From: Allium sativum
Taxonomy: Eukaryota; Streptophyta; Magnoliopsida; Asparagales; Amaryllidaceae
Assembly: GCA_030737875.1 (NCBI GenBank)
Contig: CM060909.1
Span: forward strand, 32,973,159-33,037,158
Reading direction: 5' to 3'
DNA: 64,000 nucleotides
Position 1 is the stretch's first letter, and every line of letters starts with the position of its first letter. The notes below the pieces were generated by a model. It did not search any database. It saw only the letters and a program-made list of their open reading frames with translations, and was not told the origin of the DNA. The position numbers and the translations under genes are program-made. This document shows, piece after piece, positions 56,396 through 64,000 of this stretch.

Positions 56396-57075
56396 TTGCC
56401 AGTGCGCCACATGGATCCGAGAGAGGGGAAGGAACTCAATAAACAAGTATGGGAGCTGCTTGAGAAAGGGTTCATAAGAAGAAGTATTTCGGAATGGGGT
56501 GCTCCGGTTGTTTTTGCTACGAAGGCTGAAGGTTCGCTTAGATTGTGCGTGGACTATAGGGAGCTGAATAAGCTCATGAAGAAGGAGAGGCACCCATTTC
56601 TAGGAATAGGTGATTTGTTTGATCAGTTGGTTTGTGCTTCGGTTTTCTCGCAGTTGGACTTAGCTATAGGATTTCATCAGTTGAGGGTCACTGAGAATAG
56701 TATAGATAAGACTACTTTTAGGACTCCCGACGGTTTTTTCGAATGGCTTGTCATGCCTTTTGGTTTGACGAATGCACCCGCATATCTTGTAGGTTTGATG
56801 AGTAGGGTGTTTGGGGAGTTTCTAAACAAGTTCATGGTAGTGGATGACATCTCGAGGTTCTCTAGAAGCAAGGATGAGCATGCCCTACATCTTAGTAAAG
56901 TCTTAGAGACCCTTCGAGCACATCAACTCAAGGTTCCAAATGCCATTTTTGGAGGAAGGGAGTAAGGTTCTTAGGGCACGTGGTCTCTAAGGAGGGGATA
57001 GCGGTGGATCTCTCGAAGGTGGTGGTAATCCAAGATGGGAAGATCCCAAAGAACGCAACAGAAGTAAGAAGTTTT
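56396..57075 (+). pseudogene. Element F reverse transcriptase, truncated
   Basis: 189 codons open from 56396: PVRHMDPREGKELNKQVWEL, EWGAPVVFATKAEGSLRLCV, DYRELNKL, SVFSQLDLAIGFHQLRV (motif A with Asp kept), [25 protein letters not shown]. The catalytic block reads KFMVVDDISRFSRSKDEH: both Asp are kept but the residues before them are shortened. The thumb goes to [13 protein letters not shown] (56970) and EVRSF (57061-57075), where text jumps to integrase. Confidence 0.94.
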
Positions 57076-57666
57076 ATTTTGGGCCGGAATGAAGAAGGAT
57101 GTGGCAGAGTTCGTTTCTAGATGCTTAGTGTACGGGCAAGTCAAGGCTGAGAAGAAGAAGCCTGGAGGTTTACTTCACCCTTTAGAGGTTCCACAGTAGA
57201 AATGGGAAAGTGTTTCCATGGATTTCTTCGACGAGTTGCCGAGGTCAAGAAAGGGTAATACGAGGATTTGGGTAGTAGTGGATAGACTTACCAAGAACGC
57301 CCATTTTATTCCTATTAAGAGTAAAAGAATAGCGGCATGGTTAGCATCTGTTTTTCTCCGAGAGATAGTTCATCTACACGACATACCTTCTAGTATCGTA
57401 AGCGATCGAGATCCCATTTTCACTAGTGAGTTTTGGAAGAGCTTGTAAGAGGCGGCAAGAACGCAATTGTGTTTGGGCACCACTTATCACCCTCAGACGG
57501 AAGACCAAACAGAAAGAGTAAATCGGATTTTAGAAGATCTTTTGAGGTTATGTATCTTGGACTCTGGAGAGACATGGGAGGAACATCTCCCATTAGTAGA
57601 GTTCGCATACAACAACAGCTATCAGACTAGTATTGGCATGACACCTTTTGAAGCTCTATATGGATG
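57076..57666 (+). pseudogene. Element F integrase
   Basis: Begins within the zinc-binding region: [20 protein letters not shown], where the C-x2-C pair reads CLVYG, so the second Cys is lost. The core keeps its acidic residues: WVVVDRLTKNAHFIPIK (first Asp), IVSDRDPIFTSEFW (second Asp) and YHPQTEDQTERVNR (Glu). Stops at about 57199 and 57448. Integrase joins the DNA copy to the host genome. Confidence 0.93.
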
Positions 57667-58257
57667 ACCTTTCCGATCACCGACTTGTTGGTCAAAATCT
57701 ACGAATAAGATTTTTCTTGGGCCGAGATGGTTAGGAAAACTTCAGAGAAGATAGACTTGATTCGAAGACGCATGAAGACGACACAAGACCGGCAAAGGTC
57801 ATACGTTGATAAGAGAAGAACCGATCTTGAGTTCGATATTGGAGACATGGTTTTTATTAAAGTGTCACCATTGAGGAATGTAGTTTGTTTTGGACCTGTA
57901 GGGAAATTGGCACCAAGGTTCGTAGGGCTATTCCCCATTACAGAAAGAATTGGACAAATGGCCGACAGAGTGAAGTTGCCTGAGAAGCTTAGGGGTGTTC
58001 ATGACGTATTTCATGGGTCACATTTGAGGATGTGTTTACACGATACCGCGGAAGTAGTAGAGCCGAGCATGCTAAGAGAAGCGGAAATAGAGCGAGATGC
58101 CACGGTTAGAACAAGTTTCTATATGCATTCTTGGATCGGAAGCCAAAAAGCTACGCAACCGAGAGGTCAATTTGGAGATGATCAAGAGATGCGATTTAGG
58201 AGACGGGAGACAAGATACGTGCATAATACTCTTTCCTTTTTGAGGATATGTTCTTAA
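57667..58257 (+). pseudogene. Element F integrase C-terminal region with chromodomain remnant
   Basis: 176-codon frame: RQRSYVDKRRTDLEFDIGDM and VFIKVSPLRNV, then GKLAPRFVGLFPITERIG (GPY/F module), then HDVFHGSHLRMCLHD. The end, in two frames, resembles the Tekay-type chromodomain (DRK-x-K-x-LRN-x-E-V-NLE-M...W, then DTW-x-x-...); here SWIGSQKATQPRGQFGDDQEM is a frameshifted version. Chromodomains of this type guide insertion to marked chromatin. Confidence 0.78.
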
Positions 58258-58516
58258 CTACTCCTTTCCGACTAGCTTTTTTCATATTTGTTTCTGTCGT
58301 TTAGTACATCCTCTCGATTATATCTTCGATCCTTACGTAGAAGCCAATGGGTGTAAACGTGTGTTTGAGATATGTTATGATTGATGGTTACAAGTGGTTG
58401 CTTGTGGACGCATATACACATACTTTAGGCACTAAGATCGGCTCAGTCACTCTCATATTGCATATGGATGCGTGCGCATACTTTTATTTTATGGATGGAA
58501 ATTGACGTGACGTGTT
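58258..58516 (+). other. Element F 3' untranslated tail
   Basis: About 260 bp with no ORF. No polypurine tract and no TGTAACACC are present before LTR text begins at 58517, so these have been deleted. Confidence 0.7.
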
Positions 58517-58663
58517 CCATCGGCCTAGATTTGGCCGTGACGTGTTTTGAGGTCTAGATGGTGACGTGGCCTTTTGGGATTGGCTGGATGACATGTTTTT
58601 CTGTCTTAGATGGTTCAGATGGATCCTAATCTAATCTAAGGATCCTAATTCACCTAGAGCATC

Positions 58664-58672
58664 TATAAAATA
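58664..58672 (+). promoter_or_regulatory. Candidate TATA box of F 3' LTR
   Basis: TATAAAATA, counterpart of 53402-53410. Confidence 0.5.
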
Positions 58673-59840
58673 CCCCTAAACCTAACCCTAATTTCATTAT
58701 ACCAATTCATGGCGCCTCCATGCTGCTCAAATCTAAATTAGCCTAGCCTTTCTTCTCCACTAAAGCAAATCAGAATAGGAGTATTCAAATTGGAAGATAA
58801 GAATCAAATTCTACAACAATGGTTTAGCTAATCAAATTCAGAATTCAAATCTATTTTGTCTTCTAGACCCTGTCGCTATGAGTCCACCTTACTTTCACAT
58901 ATAATTAAACTAAAAGTGATTGTGATAAGATTGTAAATTGAATTTTATGAACATGCCTATAAGATGAATCATATCAAGTTGTGTAAATTCTTATCTTGCA
59001 GATTCATACCCAAAGTTCTGTTATCATATGCCAGTTCTTATTCCATATGCCTATTGGATCTATTTTATTGTTCTATGCCAGTTCATATTTCATATGCCTT
59101 TCTGATCTGGTTTATCGTTATATGCCTGTTTATGTTTCATATGACGTTCGTATATTTACGCCAATTTTGACATTAATTCTCTTCTCCTCTTCTTTTCCTT
59201 TTTTTTATGAGTTGCGTTGAGATTTGCGTACGAATAACGTTTGAACGATTGGGAAAAGTTTGGGAAAATTTGTAATAAAATGAGATTATTGGCATAAATA
59301 AATTTGAGCATAATTGTGTATAAATTGTATACATGAGATTTGGCATAAGTTGGATTGGGCATAATTAGATATAATTTGTATACATGAGGTTTAACATAAA
59401 TTGTTGATAACAATGATAGCAAATTAATTTGGGCGTAATTTGGCATAACATGTATACATAAAATTATATGCCCAATTTGGATTAAAACTATAAACATAAT
59501 TTAGATTGGAAATTATGGGTAGTTGGAATATATTTTAATCCAAGATCTAAAATTGGGACTTGAATCAAGAAAGTGACAATGAATGCCTATAACATGAGGT
59601 CAGATTCGAATTGTGGTATAAGACTGCCCGGAACCGCCCAACACATCTAGCAACCGCAATTTGGTAATCTAATGTGAGAGGTCAAAGGCAGAAATTAGAT
59701 GCGTAATAATGTAAAGACACGAGGTTAGATTCAGTTTGTCGTATAAGCCTGCACAGAACTACCCGGCATATCCAGTAACCGCAAAACGACAATCTAATGT
59801 GAGGGGTCTTGCAAGATTACGGTTATAATAAATTAATGAA

Positions 59841-60260
59841 CACTTAACCAAGATAAGACATGTGACTAGACATGGGGATGATAAAGGGTTAAGTGGGTAA
59901 CATAGGTAGCATTTGAAACATAATTAAAGCACTTAACCAAGCTGAGACATGTGGGAAGACATGGGAATAGAAAAAGGGTTAAGTGGGTGACATGGATAGC
60001 ATGTGAAACACAATTAAAAACACTTAACCAAAATAAGACATGTGGGAAGACATGGGAACATAAAAAGGGTTAAGTGGGTGACATGAGAAGCATGTATTGC
60101 ATGGGTAGCATGTATAACATAAACAATAAGCACTTAACCAAGATACGACATGTGGTAAGACATAAAGGGTTAAGTGGGTAACATGGGTAGCATGTGAAAC
60201 ATGATTAAAATGCTTAACCAAAATGAGACATGTGATTAGACATGGGGACAAAGAGGGGTT
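59841..60260. repeat. About 85-bp tandem repeat in F 3' LTR, 5 copies
   Basis: Copies of CACTTAACCAAGATAAGACATG etc., the counterpart of 53425-53850; same copy number in both LTRs. Confidence 0.92.
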
Positions 60261-60624
60261 AAGTGGGAATTCCTAGTAGTGACCAAGCTTAGGAGGGAAG
60301 CTTGTGTCAAGTGGGTGGACCCTTTTCAACCAGTAACCCATTTAGTATCTATGTGAGCTCGAACTAGGTCGAGGACGGGACACGCTTACTGGGTTTGATT
60401 GTAAGAGGTCAATAAAGAGTTAGCGATGGCAGTGCAAGTCCAACGGAGTCATGTGCGTGCGTGGGTTCGGGCTGGTAGGTAAGACGTTGTTGCATCGTGT
60501 AGGTATAAGCCGTGCATTTCAGTAGTATCGGGTTGCTACTTTAGGGAGTGATACACCCTACTTTGGGACCAGCACGAGTATCTACGAGTTAGAGAGCTGA
60601 TCGAATGCGGAGGTAATGGGTACA

Positions 60625-60860
60625 ACTAGTGGAGATAGGAGCAGGCGGCACCTATGACAGCAGCTAGGAGTACACGAAGCTACCATTATTATGATTAATA
60701 GGGAGGGTACAACTAGTGGTGGTAGGAGCAAGTGGGGCACCTACGAGAGCAGCTAAGAGTACATAATCGAACAAGGAGGGTAGTGGGTACAACTAGTGGA
60801 GATAGGAGCAAGCGGCACCTATGACAGCAATTAGGAGTACACGAAACTACCATCATCATT
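60625..60860. repeat. About 83-bp tandem repeat in F 3' LTR, 3 copies
   Basis: Counterpart of 54200-54445 with the same three units; the following CAT/ATT microsatellite is shorter here. Confidence 0.9.
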
Positions 60861-61494
60861 ATTATTATGACTAGTAAGAGGGATCAACCTCCTGTATGGA
60901 ATTAGTATTGGTGCGGTGTAGAAAATAACTTATAGTGGTTAGAAGCACAATCAATGTTACATCATGTTCGGCTTGTTACCTTTCCATATCTGCTTATGTT
61001 CCAGTCATCTCTTATATCCAGTTTATGTTTTTACCATGTTGCTTTACTAATTATATTGTTAAAGTCACTGAACTCGCCAGACTTTATGTCTGACCCTTCT
61101 TGTTTCGCCTCTTTTCTTTCCTCCCCTCCCCCCCCCCCCCGGTTCCCAAGGTAGGCACGTTGAAGCTTGATTCAGGCTTTCCTGCTTGAAGTGCTGAAAG
61201 TAATGCTTAGCTCTGTTTCTCTTTCATATGGCATTTTGGATTGGGGATTATGGTGTTAAAAATTTTGTATTCTAATGGTTTTGTACAAGACTGATATTAT
61301 GTACTTGGCTTTGATGCAATGGGTTTAAAAATGTAACCAAACTTATTTCTGTTTCCGCTGCAATAAAGTTATAAATTTTTCAAGTACTATTTTATGTATC
61401 AGTCTTGTAATATTCTGTTCTGTTTACTTATAACACTCCGCGAAACTTAATGCATTCCCTTTATGAGTGACATTAACGAACGTGTGGTGTTACA

Positions 61495-61877
61495 GAAGGC
61501 ATTGTGATAAGTAAGGTTTTTCTAACATTTGAGGAGTTGGCTGCATAGACAAAGGATATGTAAAAGGAGGTTTTATCAGATAGATCAAAAGCATGGCAAT
61601 GAATCAATTGGGATGTAGAGTGTAGTGGCTTAAGGAGGATGGCTGGTGGGTTGAAAATTATCATGATTCTACCAAAGGGAGCTTCAAAAAGGTTGTGAAT
61701 TAGTTGCCAGGAAGGGTTAATGTATTTAGAGGCTCTCAAGGTTAATTCATGATTGAGTTTGGTTTTAAGTAAAGCAAGCAGACATGGTTTATTTTCAGCA
61801 ATAAGAAGTTTACTTTGGTCAAGTTTAGTATCAACATGACCACATCTAATGTTCCATACCCGTACTGATATCCTCAT
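61495..61877 (-). pseudogene. LINE ORF2 endonuclease, N-terminal half
   Basis: Starts at an ATG (61877) with MRISVRVWNIRCG, the WN-x-R-G start of plant L1 endonucleases. PCLLALLKTKLN follows at the place of the usual L-x-E-T-K, where the catalytic Glu is Lys here. Then IMIIFNP and FYISFVYAANSS (V-Y-A/G motif). Continues across F at 52912; one GAAGG copy accounts for the junction. Confidence 0.9.
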
Positions 61878-62160
61878 AATTAAACAGTTGAGGGGTTGGG
61901 TAAGTCATCTTTCATACTCCTTAGCCTATAATTTTGTGGCATAAAGGCAAGAGTTTTATGCTTTTTTCCAAAGGATGGTGTCTTAGGAATTGGTGAAAAT
62001 GACTAATCAAGTGGTGGCTTATATGCAGAGGGAGGTTGAATATTTGGATATGGGTTAAGGTTTGGGGATAGCATAATGTCACATTGTTGTAATGAAGCTT
62101 GGATTGGTATATTTGGATCCAGAAGGAAAAAAGTGGACGTAGGGTTTTGCACGTGTTGTT
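61878..62160 (-). other. LINE spacer between ORF1 and ORF2
   Basis: Low-complexity stretch with an 85-codon His/Leu-rich reading that shows no domain; probably the decayed end of ORF1 plus spacer. Confidence 0.45.
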
Positions 62161-62164
62161 GCTT

Positions 62165-63600
62165 TTATGAAACTTCATTGTGCACTACATTTGCATGTGA
62201 TGCATGAGAAAATATGTTAATAGCGTTCTCACATGTATTTACTTTTCCATTAGTTTTATCCCCTTTTACATCATCTTTACTTCCCATCTGCTCGAATTTA
62301 TTGCTTGTGTTTGTATCTTGCATTACACTATTCTCTTTCAATTTTTCTTGCATAACGGTTTGGTTTATCATTTCATAAATTTTCTCACCTTCATTTACTT
62401 CATCATACACTTCAATGTTATCACTGACTTCATTATTTTCCACACATGTCACTCTGACATTCTCTTTATTCCCTTGTTCTAGAATCTCTTTTAGTGTAGG
62501 CATTACATAATCATTAATTCCTTCAAGATCCATGTCATCATACTCTTCCATCGCATCTTCTTCTTCATTGTTTCGGGTTTTTTCTTGTATACATTTATCT
62601 TCTTCCAAAATGTGAAATCTGTTTCCCTTTCTACTTCTTGCACTGGATTGTTCTTTTTACCACTCCAAGTACCATTGTTTCTATTCACTGGATCATTATT
62701 ACTTGTATTCACTTCGTTCGTTTTCTTCTTATTGTTAACTACATGCCACCTCTGGTTGTTTCTTTTCACTTCAACGTTGGGCTTATAAATCACTTGCTCT
62801 CTCATCTTTTCCACTCTATCAACTTTCTCTTTCCTTTTTTCATCTCTTCCTTCACATGCTTTCACTTTCTCAATGTCGCATGTTCACTTACATGGCCAAA
62901 AGATTTGCACTTAACAAAAATGTCAGGTTTTCATAGGTATTCAACATATATCCTCTGTACTCCTCATCCATAATTTTAACTAAAAAGTTATTCACAAGTT
63001 TTTTGTCAGGTCTTACTTCAATCAAAATTTTTGCATGTCGCAATCTTTCCCTACTTGTTGTCATTTCGTCAATACACAAAGTTTACCTAGCATGCAACTA
63101 ATCCAACTGATGCCAAAGTTCGACCAAGCAAAAATGGGTATATTATAGAGCCTCACCCAAACAGGGACAGAGCGAACATTGCCAATGGATGGGTCGTAAG
63201 GCTTGATGATGAACAACTTGTTATTCATAATAAACGGATCTGACTGTAGTATTCTATCCTTATCTCCCAAGCAATTAAAAAGAAAAAAAGAAAAAGAAAA
63301 AGCACACCATCAGATTTCACCTTGACAAATCGTTTTAGGCTCCATATTGATTTTAATTTAGTGATAACTGTTGTGTACGACAAAGGTTTGTCCAAGAAAA
63401 AACCAACATGATAATCATTCCAAACTTCAGTTCCTGCTTCTAGAACTCCAACAACAATTTCGAGAGCTTTGTCAACAACGACGGTGGTGATTTCAACAGG
63501 AATGAACTTTCCAGCGTTTAGTGGTTTCTGCTTGAACGTGGAAGTCCATGGTTGTTGAAACATAGGGCTGCGATTTAGGTTTTCACTTGAAGAGGAAGGT
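62165..63600 (-). pseudogene. LINE ORF1 (DUF4283-type gag-like protein)
   Basis: Minus-strand order: AGKFIPVEITTVVVDKALEI and VWNDYHVGFFLDKPLSYTTV (63225-63563), a DUF4283-type start; SDPFIMNNKLFIIKPYDPS and VPVWVRLYNIPIFAWS (63061-63270); RHAKILIEVRPDKKL (62888-63079); then CKSFGH, a zinc-knuckle trace with most Cys lost; then a Lys/Glu/Asn-rich tail (62503-62865) and an acidic tail (62165-62608). At least four frame changes. ORF1 proteins of plant L1 elements bind the element RNA. Confidence 0.85.
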
Positions 63601-63770
63601 TGACCTATGGGTGGAGAGGGGTTGGGCGGGGAGGGTCTAGAGGCAAAGGCGGCGGATCTGAACGTGGTGTTATGGATGGTGGGTGGCTCGATGTTCGAAT
63701 AGGTACGACGATGGGATTGGGCGGGATGGGGTTGTCAATGGGAGAGGACATGAAAGGTTTTGATATGAAA
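63601..63770 (-). other. LINE 5' leader
   Basis: GC-richer than its surroundings (C-rich on the minus strand), as is usual for L1 5' leaders with internal promoters. No ORF supported. Confidence 0.55.
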
Positions 63771-63783
63771 TTGAAAAAAAAAA

Positions 63784-63945
63784 TTGTAGTATTATTATTT
63801 GAAATTGATTTGAAGTAAAAAAGTTAAAATTTTTCGCTGTATTTTACATTCTATCTTTGATTAATTAGTCTTTGTATTATCATTGCGCTTCATGAAACTT
63901 AATGCATCTTCATATGGGTGACATAAAGGGACGTGGGGTTTCACA
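63784..63945 (+). repeat. Element J: end of another F/A-type LTR
   Basis: CTTCATGAAACTTAATGCATCT, then GGGTGACAT, then GGGACGTGGGGTTTCACA matches the last 70 bp of the F LTRs (CTCCATGAAACTTAATGCATTCC...GTTACA). The end is at 63945. No primer site follows, so this is a 3' or solo LTR end. The LINE appears to have landed inside it. Confidence 0.75.
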
Positions 63946-64000
63946 GGTGAGGCTGCAGACGAGGGTAAGAACAATACTACACTTGTGATGGAAATGTGCA
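63946..64000. other. Unassigned flank
   Basis: The last 55 bp (GGTGAGGCTGCAGACGAGG...) are the flank of LTR J. Nothing recognised. Confidence 0.5.

Larger units (their letters stand above)
52913..61494 (+). mobile_element. Element F: Ty3/gypsy chromovirus (Tekay-like), complete but decayed
   Basis: 5' LTR (52913-55088), 2-nt spacer, initiator-Met primer site, gag, protease, RT, integrase, chromodomain remnant and 3' LTR (about 58517-61494), flanked by a perfect 5-bp target duplication GAAGG (52908-52912 and 61495-61499). Order and chromodomain mark a chromovirus. The insertion splits the endonuclease ORF of the LINE, so it is younger than the LINE. RNase H is deleted, most of gag is missing, and each LTR has a different large deletion. 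Confidence 0.94.
58517..61494 (+). repeat. Element F 3' LTR (about 2.98 kb, start deleted)
   Basis: Starts at CCATCGGCC, which equals 53255 in the 5' LTR, right after the GTCGAC cluster; the first 340 bp are missing. Ends GTGGTGTTACA. It keeps 58687-59840, absent from the 5' LTR, including a CATATGCC-rich stretch (59025-59140) and the ATCTAATGTGAG blocks (59668, 59788) shared with the A LTR. Confidence 0.92.
49591..63770 (-). mobile_element. Element I: L1-like LINE, split by F
   Basis: Minus-strand order: GC-rich 5' leader (63770-63600), ORF1 with a DUF4283-type start (63563 downwards), ORF2 endonuclease (61877-61495 and 52912-52415), reverse transcriptase (about 52300-51000) and a zf-RVT C-terminal domain (50600-49884), then a 3' leader ending CCTTGCAAAAAG. 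Identical 14-mers TTGAAAAAAAAAAT flank it (49578-49591 and 63771-63784). Without F the length is about 5.6 kb, a full plant L1. Several catalytic residues are lost, so it is inactive. Confidence 0.85.

Noticed and set aside
54548..61154. Paired ORFs MLHPVWLVTFPYLL and MLHHVRLVTFPYLL as a conserved gene
   Set aside because: Both are the same part of the two F LTRs (54548 and 60954); the match reflects LTR identity, not selection.
1..64000. Naming the plant family or species
   Set aside because: Element families alone do not identify the host by eye, and no host gene is present.
1..64000. A host gene cluster or defence-type system
   Set aside because: Every coding stretch with a recognisable motif belongs to a transposable element, and nothing outside them has a coding signal I could support.

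Overview
This window is plant nuclear DNA made almost entirely of nested transposable elements. The plant origin rests on Ty3/gypsy elements primed by initiator-tRNA-Met (TGGTATCAGAGC), a Ty1/copia element, two CACTA transposons (one with TNP2-type transposase remnants), a plant L1-like LINE, and AT-rich LTRs up to 6.4 kb long. I see no host gene, tRNA, rRNA or CRISPR array. Every coding region is broken by stops, frameshifts or deletions. The species cannot be told from this sequence. I label the elements A to J.

Layout, left to right. A (1-5659, minus) is the 5' part of a chromovirus-like gypsy element with a 3.3 kb LTR; it runs off the left edge. It sits in the 3' end of B, a gypsy element of which only a short internal tail and the 3' LTR (5783-6621 and 18882-23679, plus) are visible. 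That LTR is split by C (6622-18876, minus), a complete non-autonomous element with two 5.46 kb LTRs around a 1.3 kb non-coding core. From 23680 to 49447 runs the remnant of a large CACTA element (CACTA-1, plus): a decayed TNP2 transposase (23680-25600 and 28160-28612), a second ORF (35306-36258 and 48180-48680), and a probable 3' terminus ending TAGTG at 49447. CACTA-1 is broken by D (a truncated gypsy tail plus LTR, about 25600-28140), by E (a 6.4 kb solo LTR, 28658-35059, with GAAAA target duplication), by the copia element G (38261-47071, minus) and by a MITE-like inverted repeat (about 47147-47590). G is itself split in its gag zinc knuckle by H, a 3.3 kb non-autonomous CACTA (42186-45514).

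To the right, an L1-like LINE (I, about 49591-63770, minus) lies between 14-bp TTG-poly(A)-T repeats. Its endonuclease ORF is split by F (52913-61494, plus), a chromovirus with a perfect GAAGG target duplication. The last bases (63784-63945) are the end of yet another LTR (J) related to A and F.

The interest is in structure, not host function: nesting that gives a relative insertion order; target duplications that check several insertions; LTRs of one superfamily that carry unlike hairpin-prone repeats at the same position; a copia element with non-TG/CA LTR ends; and a doubled primer-binding site in a large non-autonomous retroelement.
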